NCBI GenBank assembly: GCA_913059105.1
Contig: CAJXRL010000174.1
Span: 1 to 5,961, forward strand
Direction of reading: 5' to 3'
Length of the DNA: 5,961 bases
From: an uncultured Flavobacteriales bacterium
GTDB taxonomy: Bacteria > Bacteroidota > Bacteroidia > Flavobacteriales_E > Vicingaceae
The notes beneath the pieces were generated by a model that was not told where the DNA came from, did not search any database, and saw only the letters and a program-made list of their open reading frames with translations. The position numbers were made by a program, and so were the translations under genes. Each line of letters begins with the position of its first letter. Positions within the stretch are counted from its first letter, which is position 1. Positions 1-5,254 of the stretch are shown here, in pieces.

Positions 1-47
1 GAGATTTCTGCCTGTCTCGTGGGCTCGGAGATGTGTATAAGAGACAG
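1..47. other. Illumina Nextera i7 adapter contamination (non-genomic)
   Basis: These bases are library adapter, not genome. Bases 1-5 (GAGAT) match the end of the P7 primer. Bases 6-13 (TTCTGCCT) match the Nextera N703 index as written in the primer (read as AGGCAGAA). Bases 14-28 (GTCTCGTGGGCTCGG) are the i7 adapter, and bases 29-47 (AGATGTGTATAAGAGACAG) are the 19-bp Tn5 mosaic end. All four parts abut in the exact order of a Nextera i7 primer product. The arrangement fits reads on the minus strand running through a short insert into untrimmed adapter at the contig end. Genomic sequence should be taken to begin at base 48. Confidence 0.98.
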
Positions 48-106
48 CTTGTGCAGATTTTATTACAAAAAACACACCTAGTACATTATCTTGATTCTTG
101 AGTAAA

Positions 107-451
107 TCAATATGTGTCCATTGCCAAATCAAAAACCTCTCGAATTACTTCTACTGGAATATCCTGTATCGGATTAATAAACAGCAATTTGAACCGTTTC
201 CGGTCTCCTTGAAACAAAGAGCTGTGCTCAATTCTATTTCCTGCAGCGAATGAAATATAGGGTTGGTTGGTCTTTTTATCTTTCCACAAGTAGCAAAACA
301 TTTTGCCTCTAAACATAAAAAAAGGTAAGCCGTATTTAAAATCAGGAGTTATCTCTTCATGATAACTGAGTATTAATTCTCTCAATGCCAAAAAACAAGA
401 CTGATTGGGCTCTTCTTGATTAAGGTAGAAATTATCGAGCTTTTCTTGCAT
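107..451 (-). CDS. DUF1801 (YdhG-like) domain protein
   Basis: This is a complete 114-residue protein without signal peptide or membrane segment, so it is probably cytoplasmic. The family signature is visible at residues 35-56: ITPDFKYGLPFF followed by a GKMFCYLW strand. After it come YISFAAGN (65-72), a basic RKRFK stretch (84-88) and a C-terminal amphipathic helix. This matches DUF1801, a small single-domain family; the length is normal for Bacteroidota members. Known of the family: Bacillus subtilis YdhG (Fra) belongs to it and has been described as a frataxin-like iron chaperone. That role should not be transferred here on fold alone. The gene starts 13 bp after the stop of the propeller gene on the same strand and may be co-transcribed with it. 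The leader is A-rich with no Shine-Dalgarno sequence, as is usual in this phylum. No terminator hairpin is visible between the stop and the adapter at base 47. Confidence 0.85.
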   Translation of the reverse strand: MQEKLDNFYLNQEEPNQSCFLALRELILSYHEEITPDFKYGLPFFMFRGKMFCYLWKDKKTNQPYISFAAGNRIEHSSLFQGDRKRFKLLFINPIQDIPVEVIREVFDLAMDTY

Positions 452-464
452 TAATTTTCTAATT

Positions 465-2168
465 CTACTTTTTTATTACTTTCAATGTCTTCCGCTCTGT
501 CCCGTTTAGAAGAAGTTCAACAAAATATATTCCGTTCTCTCCTTCAACATCTGCTCCTATTAGCTGCAAATTCAAATAACTTTGCTCTTGCATCAGTGTT
601 CCATTTATATTGTAAACCTTCATTTCAATGGTTTTGTACTCTTTTTCAAAATCAATTCTAATTCTATCTTGACTGGGGTTTGGGTACACTTTTACATTCC
701 TATTTATTGCTTCATTGAGCTCTAGTAGATTGACCAGTGGCGAAGGGGTATGTCTTTGAATAAAAACATCATTTTGCCCAACGGCCGTTCTATTTTTGAC
801 TGAACTAAACGGATCAAAATCCACAGTTCCTTGAAAACTTCCTACCGTATACAAATTATCTCTATTGTCAACAAAAACGCTGTTAGCAGAACTTGATATG
901 TTCCCAGTAAAATGTTGCACCCAAGAAAGAGCCCCTGATGTATCTAGTTGAGAAATATAATGATCGTAATTTCCTTGTGCTACTAAATTAAATGAAATGG
1001 AAGTATCCGGATCAAAATCTACGGTATCCCTAAAATAACCTGTTACGTACACATTGTGTTGATGATCTATTGCAATATCTACAACCTGATCATCTCTACT
1101 TCCACCAATTTTATTTACCCAATTATAATTACCTGCAGAACTTAATTGCAGAACAAATCCATCTGTATTACCAGCCGTTAGCCGACGTACACCTATTCCT
1201 GGATCAAAATCACAGTTCCCTTCAAACGATCCTACAAGATATATTTTGCCATTGTCGTCAATCTCCAAAGCAAGGATTGCATCTAACATTGTTCCACCGA
1301 TTTTTTTTACCCAACCAAAAGAAAGATTTCTATCTACTTTTAGAATAAAAGCATCTGAAGAACCTGAAGAAGATAATGTATCAGTGCTATTTGTTGGATT
1401 AAAATCTACTTGAGACTCAAAATTACCGCTTACCATTAAATTCCCCTGATTATCCAGTTCCAAATCGGTACAAAAATCAACCCCAGCCCCTCCAAAAGGG
1501 TATACGGACATAAAATTTCCTGCATGGTCTAGTTTTAATAAGAAAGCGTCTTGAACAGCATTCCCGGTAATTTGACGTATAGCGACCCCCGGATCAAAAT
1601 CTACGACTCCTACATAGCCTCCTGCAATAAAAACAGTTGAGTCTTGATCAACTACAATACTTGAAGCATAATCGTTTCCCGAGCCTCCTATGCTTTTTGC
1701 CCATATTAAATTTCCCCAATTGTCATATTTTGCAACAAAAATATCTCCTTGAGGGTCTGTTGAAATAAGGTCGAAATTATTTGATGATGGATTAAAATCG
1801 ACCGTGTCTGAAAAAGAACCTGTAATGTAAAAATTATCCTGTGCATCTGTAGCTACATCTCTTACATGCATGCTCCCGCTGCCACCAATATGCCTTATCC
1901 AAATTAATTGCCCATTGACATTTTGCTTTGAAATAAAACAATTCCCTCTCCAAGGTAACAAGATATAGTTAGTTCCTCTCCAAGAAAAATTGACCGAGTC
2001 ATCTATTATTCCTACTGTAATAATATCTCCTGTCTGATCTTCAGTAATTGCAGTCGCTTGATCTCCTACAACGGAACCAAAATTGAGCACCCATGAAGTT
2101 GGTTGCGCAGTCATTTGATAAGAAAGCATTAAAAAAAGCGCAAAAATTAGGAACCTTAACTTATTCAT
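465..2168 (-). CDS. Secreted SBBP-repeat beta-propeller protein with T9SS type A sorting domain
   Basis: This is a complete 567-residue secreted protein. Residues 1-21 form a Sec signal peptide (NKLR, then a hydrophobic core, ending MTA before Q22). Residues ~26-475 hold seven repeats of 64-66 residues. Each has a GG-S/T-x-x-D turn, a strand ending in VxGxF, a VDF[DN]P motif and a closing strand such as DAFLLKLD. The VDF[DN]P motifs lie at 123, 189, 254, 319, 383 and 449; a degenerate copy (SVNF) lies at 58-61. This matches SBBP repeats, which are thought to build a seven-bladed propeller, and the count fits one complete ring. The W26 strand at the N-terminus probably closes it against blade 7. 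Residues ~488-567 form a T9SS type A sorting domain (VYPNPS at 494, closing strands GIYFVELLLNG and KTLKVIKK), so export through T9SS and surface anchoring or release are expected. No enzymatic residues are apparent; a binding or adhesion role is inference only. No convincing promoter is visible upstream. Confidence 0.9.
   Translation of the reverse strand: MNKLRFLIFALFLMLSYQMTAQPTSWVLNFGSVVGDQATAITEDQTGDIITVGIIDDSVNFSWRGTNYILLPWRGNCFISKQNVNGQLIWIRHIGGSGSMHVRDVATDAQDNFYITGSFSDTVDFNPSSNNFDLISTDPQGDIFVAKYDNWGNLIWAKSIGGSGNDYASSIVVDQDSTVFIAGGYVGVVDFDPGVAIRQITGNAVQDAFLLKLDHAGNFMSVYPFGGAGVDFCTDLELDNQGNLMVSGNFESQVDFNPTNSTDTLSSSGSSDAFILKVDRNLSFGWVKKIGGTMLDAILALEIDDNGKIYLVGSFEGNCDFDPGIGVRRLTAGNTDGFVLQLSSAGNYNWVNKIGGSRDDQVVDIAIDHQHNVYVTGYFRDTVDFDPDTSISFNLVAQGNYDHYISQLDTSGALSWVQHFTGNISSSANSVFVDNRDNLYTVGSFQGTVDFDPFSSVKNRTAVGQNDVFIQRHTPSPLVNLLELNEAINRNVKVYPNPSQDRIRIDFEKEYKTIEMKVYNINGTLMQEQSYLNLQLIGADVEGENGIYFVELLLNGTERKTLKVIKK
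735..2093 (-). repeat. Seven coding repeats (SBBP blades), ~195-bp period
   Basis: These are in-frame repeats within the propeller gene. At the DNA level the best conserved part is the plus-strand decamer GGATCAAAAT or GGATTAAAAT, which encodes the DF[DN]P part of the motif. Copies start at 811, 1009, 1201, 1396, 1591 and 1789. The spacings are 198, 192, 195, 195 and 198 bp, all multiples of three. The rest of each unit has diverged strongly, so this is an old internal duplication under protein-level constraint rather than a recent tandem expansion. Confidence 0.85.
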
Positions 2169-2321
2169 TCATTGTAAAAATAACGCAAAAACCTTTATTG
2201 AACCAACTTTCTCTACTAAGTAACCACCCTATTCAAATATTCTAATCAGAATTAAAACATGCTTTTAAACCATTTATAGTCTCTCCGAAACAAGGTGCAC
2301 TGAGGTAGAAATCACCATAAC

Positions 2322-2343
2322 ACACTCTCTTTACACTCTCTTT
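2322..2343. repeat. Perfect 11-bp tandem duplication in divergent intergenic region
   Basis: The unit ACACTCTCTTT occurs twice with no gap (2322-2332 and 2333-2343), followed by AC, the first two bases of a third unit. It lies 49 bp before the chosen start of the plus-strand T9SS cargo gene. The period is about one DNA helical turn, so a regulator site is possible, but replication slippage explains it equally well. The rest of the 2169-2391 region shows no full TAnnTTTG promoter match on either strand; the nearest is AATATTTG (minus strand, 2234-2241), with one mismatch. Confidence 0.6.
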
Positions 2344-2391
2344 ACCAATGCAATAATGCTCATATTTAACCTATCGTTAACTTATCTTTCT

Positions 2392-3834
2392 ATGAAAAAA
2401 GTCATTTTTCTCCTATTTGTATGCTGCACAACTACAATTCTAACAGCCCAAAATTGGAATCTATTTTCTAAAACAGACTCTGTTAATTACCGATATAACA
2501 ATAACCGCTTTGAAAGAACTATATGGATTGATTCGACTTCCATATCTAATGGAGACACAATTCTGCATTTCAATAAAATTGTTAAACGAATAGATACTAT
2601 AATAACGCAAAATCACATTTCTGGATATCATCGTGACAGCCAATCCTCGTTTATTTCTGACAGCATCCGAGAATCACCAAACGGAACCATTTATCTTGCA
2701 AGCAACTCATTTTCATTTAAACTTAAACCTCAAAGCGCTTTGCGTCAAAAATGGCTCTTTGATTCGAATTCTAATGATTCAGCGCAGATTGTATTTACGG
2801 GGTTAAGAAACATTTTGGGAACCTTGGACTCTATCAAAACAATAGTAACTTCTAAATCAGACACTTTTGTGCTTTCTAAATACAACGGATTGCTGCAGTA
2901 TCCTAATATTGACTCTATGGACCATTCTCACTTTTATATTTCAGGAAATAATAGCAAAGGTCTTGGTGAAGTTCTGCCAAAAGTAGAAGATTTTTACAAG
3001 TACACAGTTGGCGGAGTTTATTTCTGCATTAACCACTTTTCATACAGGTTTGGCAATATAATCCATACTAAGAAAATAGTAATTCAAAACGAAATCACTG
3101 GAAGCAATTTATCTTATTCTACAAAGCTGTTTGATAGGAGAATACGAAATGATGCCTGGTACAATGATACCACATATTCCTATACTAGTAATCATACTAT
3201 AACTATCCCGAGAGCGAGTTTTTTAGACCATGTTAATTTTCAAAGAAACATCTCAACTTCTCCAGCTAATAATGGATTTGATTCTAAACCAATATATGTA
3301 AATTTAGATACTACTTTCAATGCAATTTCGAAGTCTCTTCCAGAGAACAACTTCTGTGTAGTCAATAATTTAATAGTCGAAACCTTTTCCCCAATTTGTC
3401 CGAGCAAATATACATTTGCTACATATGTTATTGGATTTGGAAGAACATACTTCTACGACAATTCGATAGACTTTGGAGTCCCATATCAAACTATTACATA
3501 TGAACAACTCACGGGAGCAATTATTAACGGAGTGCATTATGGAAATACATATCCAGACTCAATTTTTACGGTTGGATTAAATGAAATAGCCAATAGGGAT
3601 CTAAAATTTTCAATTTTTCCTAATCCTGTTAATGATTATCTTGAAATTAGTACAGAAAGCAAATTACAAAATTCATTAATTGAAATTTACGACCTATTCG
3701 GAAACAAAGTCAAATCTCAACCACTGAATTCAGAAAGAGAAACTATTAATATCGAAAGTTTGCCGAAAGGTATTTATTTATTGCAATTAACCTCGCAAAA
3801 TAGCTTTGGGGTTTCTAAATTAATAAAAGAATAG
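2392..3834 (+). CDS. Secreted protein of unknown function with T9SS type A sorting domain
   Basis: From the ATG at 2392 this is a 480-residue protein. Residues 1-19 are a Sec signal peptide (MKKVIFLLF, ending LTA before Q20). An in-frame ATG at 2356 would add 12 residues but puts a second hydrophobic stretch before the KK charge, so 2392 is preferred. Residues ~400-480 form a T9SS type A sorting domain (FSIFPNPVNDYLEI at 406-419, YDLFGNKV, GIYLLQLTS, final SKLIKE). The middle (21-400) matches no domain I can name. It is rich in Ser, Asn, Thr and aromatic residues and in predicted beta strands. Visible landmarks are LDSIKTI (145-151) followed by VLSKYNGLLQYP (160-171), a pattern I associate with uncharacterised Bacteroidota secreted proteins, and GFGRTYFYDN (348-357) before the sorting domain. 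The mature part has only three cysteines (212, 322, 336). It is divergent from the propeller gene and convergent with gap. Secretion by T9SS is well supported; function is unknown. Confidence 0.88.
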   Translation: MKKVIFLLFVCCTTTILTAQNWNLFSKTDSVNYRYNNNRFERTIWIDSTSISNGDTILHFNKIVKRIDTIITQNHISGYHRDSQSSFISDSIRESPNGTIYLASNSFSFKLKPQSALRQKWLFDSNSNDSAQIVFTGLRNILGTLDSIKTIVTSKSDTFVLSKYNGLLQYPNIDSMDHSHFYISGNNSKGLGEVLPKVEDFYKYTVGGVYFCINHFSYRFGNIIHTKKIVIQNEITGSNLSYSTKLFDRRIRNDAWYNDTTYSYTSNHTITIPRASFLDHVNFQRNISTSPANNGFDSKPIYVNLDTTFNAISKSLPENNFCVVNNLIVETFSPICPSKYTFATYVIGFGRTYFYDNSIDFGVPYQTITYEQLTGAIINGVHYGNTYPDSIFTVGLNEIANRDLKFSIFPNPVNDYLEISTESKLQNSLIEIYDLFGNKVKSQPLNSERETINIESLPKGIYLLQLTSQNSFGVSKLIKE

Positions 3835-3839
3835 TCTTC

Positions 3840-4829
3840 TTACCCAACTCTTTGAACTAAATCTCCAAGTCTATTAGAATAGCCAATTTCATTATCGTAC
3901 CAACCAACTACTTTTACCATGTTGCCAATAACAGAAGTAAGTTGCGCATCGAAAATGCTTGAATGTTGATTACCTACTATATCAATTGAAACAATTGGAT
4001 CTTCTGTATATGCCAATATGCCTTTCAATTCACCTTCTGACGCTTTTTTGAAGGCTGCATTAATTACTTCAACCGATTTTGGACTTTTCACTACACACGT
4101 AAAGTCAGTTAACGAACCATCTGGCACTGGAACTCTAATTCCTGCTCCGCCCAACTTGCCTTCTAAATGAGGGAATATTTTGGTAATGGCCTTGGCTGCA
4201 CCTGTAGTCGTTGGAACAATGCTTACCGCTGCGGCTCTCGCTCTTCGCAGATCTCTATGTGGAGCATCGTGCAGTTTTTGGTCACCAGTGTATGAATGAA
4301 CAGTTGTGATATAGCCACTTTCAATTCCGCACAATTCATCAATCACCTTAACTAATGGCGCCAACGAATTTGTGGTGCAAGAGGCATTGGATACTATCTT
4401 TTCAGAACCATCTAAAATCGCCTCGTTAATTCCTAATACGACCGTCTTAATATCTGCATCTTTTGCAGGTGCTGAAATAATTACTTTTTTCGCCCCAGCA
4501 GTTAAATGCTTCGATGCCGTTTCTCTTGTTCTAAAAAGCCCCGTGCATTCAATTACCATATCAATGTTTAATTCTTTCCAAGGCAAACTTTCAGGATCTC
4601 TTTCTTTTGAAAAAGCGATACTATCTCCATTAATAATCACCTCGTTTCCTTTCGCTTCAACGATACCATTGAAACCTCCATGAACCGAATCATATTTGAA
4701 TAAATGTGCCAAAGTAGCTGTATCGGCTAAATCGTTAATGGCAATCACTTGCACATTCTCGCGCTCCAACAATACTCTTGTTGTCATTCTTCCAATTCTC
4801 CCAAATCCATTTATCGCTACTCGTATCAT
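3840..4829 (-). CDS. gap: Type I glyceraldehyde-3-phosphate dehydrogenase
   Basis: The enzyme oxidises and phosphorylates glyceraldehyde 3-phosphate to 1,3-bisphosphoglycerate, with NAD(P) as acceptor, in cytosolic glycolysis and in reverse in gluconeogenesis. The 329-residue length is normal. The Rossmann NAD-binding motif is at the N-terminus (NGFGRIGR, 7-14), with D33 in INDLAD, the residue that usually favours NAD over NADP. The catalytic cysteine is C151 in SNASCTTN, with H178 (TVHSYTGDQ) as the general base. DLRRARAAA (193-201), VPTTTGAAKA (205-214) and RVPVPDGS (232-239) are the S-loop and phosphate-binding regions, and WYDNEIGYS (310-318) is the C-terminal signature. Where the classical NAD enzyme has Leu-Pro after the S-loop Asp, this protein has A189-P190, so cofactor preference is not fully settled. 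A TAATTTTG -7 element lies ~23 bp upstream. The stop is 5 bp from that of the convergent T9SS cargo gene and no terminator hairpin is visible. Confidence 0.98.
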   Translation of the reverse strand: MIRVAINGFGRIGRMTTRVLLERENVQVIAINDLADTATLAHLFKYDSVHGGFNGIVEAKGNEVIINGDSIAFSKERDPESLPWKELNIDMVIECTGLFRTRETASKHLTAGAKKVIISAPAKDADIKTVVLGINEAILDGSEKIVSNASCTTNSLAPLVKVIDELCGIESGYITTVHSYTGDQKLHDAPHRDLRRARAAAVSIVPTTTGAAKAITKIFPHLEGKLGGAGIRVPVPDGSLTDFTCVVKSPKSVEVINAAFKKASEGELKGILAYTEDPIVSIDIVGNQHSSIFDAQLTSVIGNMVKVVGWYDNEIGYSNRLGDLVQRVG

Positions 4830-4851
4830 TTTTTAGAATTTCAGTATTTAT

Positions 4852-4859
4852 CAAAATTA
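4852..4859 (-). promoter_or_regulatory. Probable -7 element of gap promoter
   Basis: On the minus strand this reads TAATTTTG, a full match to the Bacteroidota -7 consensus TAnnTTTG. It lies 22 bp before the gap start codon, predicting a leader of about 15 nt. No clear TTG -33 box is present at the usual 17-23 bp spacing, so this is only moderately supported. The rpmH terminator just upstream makes a separate gap promoter necessary. Confidence 0.5.
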
Positions 4860-4917
4860 AGCTTTGGTAACGAACTGCATTCTTTTTTAATTATCCGGTA
4901 CAGAAAAAAATGGGCAT

Positions 4918-4949
4918 AAAAAAAGGAGCTGCATACATGCAGCTCCTTT
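4918..4949 (-). terminator. Rho-independent terminator of rpmH
   Basis: Arms AAAGGAGCTGCA (4922-4933) and TGCAGCTCCTTT (4938-4949) pair perfectly over 12 bp around a 4-nt loop. In the minus-strand transcript the hairpin runs into seven U residues (A run 4918-4924 on the plus strand). It lies 22 bp after the rpmH stop, so it ends that transcript and insulates gap. The plus-strand orientation has only a TTT then CTGA, so it is unlikely to act in both directions. Confidence 0.93.
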
Positions 4950-4971
4950 CTGATTATATATATTATCTATA

Positions 4972-5124
4972 TTATGCTCTTGGTTCAGCAGAAACAGTTA
5001 AGCTTTTTCTACCTTTCGCTCTTCTTCTAGCTAAAATCTTTCTACCACTAACAGACGCCATTCTTGTTCTGAATCCGTGCTTATTTCTTCTTTTTCTTTT
5101 CGAAGGTTGGTATGTTCTTTTCAT
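4972..5124 (-). CDS. rpmH: 50S ribosomal protein L34
   Basis: This 50-codon gene encodes a very basic protein, MKRTYQPSKRKRRNKHGF followed by RTRMASVSGRKILARRRAKGRK and ending SLTVSAEPRA. It matches L34 along its whole length: the MKRTYQPS start, the NKHGFRxRM core and the GRKxLxxRRAKGRK segment are diagnostic. L34 is a small protein of the large ribosomal subunit that sits against 23S rRNA. The C-terminus ends at PRA, lacking the extra lysines I recall in many Bacteroidota homologues. The gene is monocistronic: it has its own promoter at 5156-5186 and an intrinsic terminator at 4918-4949. It is not next to rnpA or dnaA, as it often is in other phyla. Confidence 0.97.
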   Translation of the reverse strand: MKRTYQPSKRKRRNKHGFRTRMASVSGRKILARRRAKGRKSLTVSAEPRA

Positions 5125-5155
5125 CTCTGTTTCTGTTTTCGTTTAAAACGGTTGG

Positions 5156-5186
5156 CAAAAGTAGTAATTTTTAATCATTCTCCAAA
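5156..5186 (-). promoter_or_regulatory. rpmH promoter (Bacteroidota sigma-70 type)
   Basis: On the minus strand TTTG (5183-5186) is followed by 19 bp and then TACTTTTG (5156-5163), an exact match to the Bacteroidota consensus of a TTTG -33 box and a TAnnTTTG -7 box. A nine-base A tract on the same strand (5199-5207) lies just upstream of the -33 box and could act like an UP element, which would suit a highly expressed ribosomal gene. The predicted leader is about 25 nt. Confidence 0.82.
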
Positions 5187-5232
5187 CATCGTATAGTATT
5201 TTTTTTTACACCTTTTGGATTCAATGAATGGT

Positions 5233-5240
5233 TACTTTTG
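5233..5240 (+). promoter_or_regulatory. Probable -7 element of ABC exporter promoter
   Basis: The sequence TACTTTTG matches the TAnnTTTG consensus and lies 14 bp before the ATG at 5255, implying a leader of only about 10 nt. The nearest TTTG upstream (5214-5217) is 15 bp away, shorter than the usual 17-23 bp, so the -33 box is doubtful. It diverges from the rpmH promoter within the same 130-bp gap. Confidence 0.45.
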
Positions 5241-5254
5241 CACAAAAAATTTCC

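Noticed and set aside
29..47. Tn5/IS50 mosaic end as a natural transposon end
   Set aside because: The mosaic end is directly joined to the full i7 adapter and a known index, so it comes from library tagmentation and not from an element in the genome.
1070..1348. Plus-strand open frame of 92 codons within the propeller gene
   Set aside because: It is antisense to a well-supported coding region, has unnatural composition (rich in His, Gln, Leu), and no recognisable domain.
811..1798. Regularly spaced decamers GGATYAAAAT as a CRISPR array or binding-site array
   Set aside because: The spacing is 192-198 bp, always a multiple of three, and each copy encodes the same VDF[DN]P motif of a protein repeat.
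2383..2390. TATCTTTC as a -7 promoter element for the 2392 gene
   Set aside because: It misses the final G of the consensus and abuts the start codon, leaving no room for a transcription start before the ATG.
2356..2391. Upstream in-frame ATG at 2356 as the start of the T9SS cargo gene
   Set aside because: It adds 12 mainly hydrophobic residues before a complete signal peptide whose MKK start is at 2392.
2392..2451. Lipoprotein signal peptide (C11-C12)
   Set aside because: The cysteines sit inside the hydrophobic core without a lipobox (FVCC lacks the small residue pattern before Cys), and a normal signal peptidase I site follows at TA|Q.
4372..4683. Plus-strand open frame of 103 codons within gap
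   Set aside because: It is antisense to the conserved catalytic region of GAPDH, which fully explains the base sequence.
4910..5146. Plus-strand open frame of 78 codons over the L34 gene
   Set aside because: It is antisense to rpmH, covers its terminator, and has no family resemblance; its hydrophobic residues are the complement of Lys/Arg codons.
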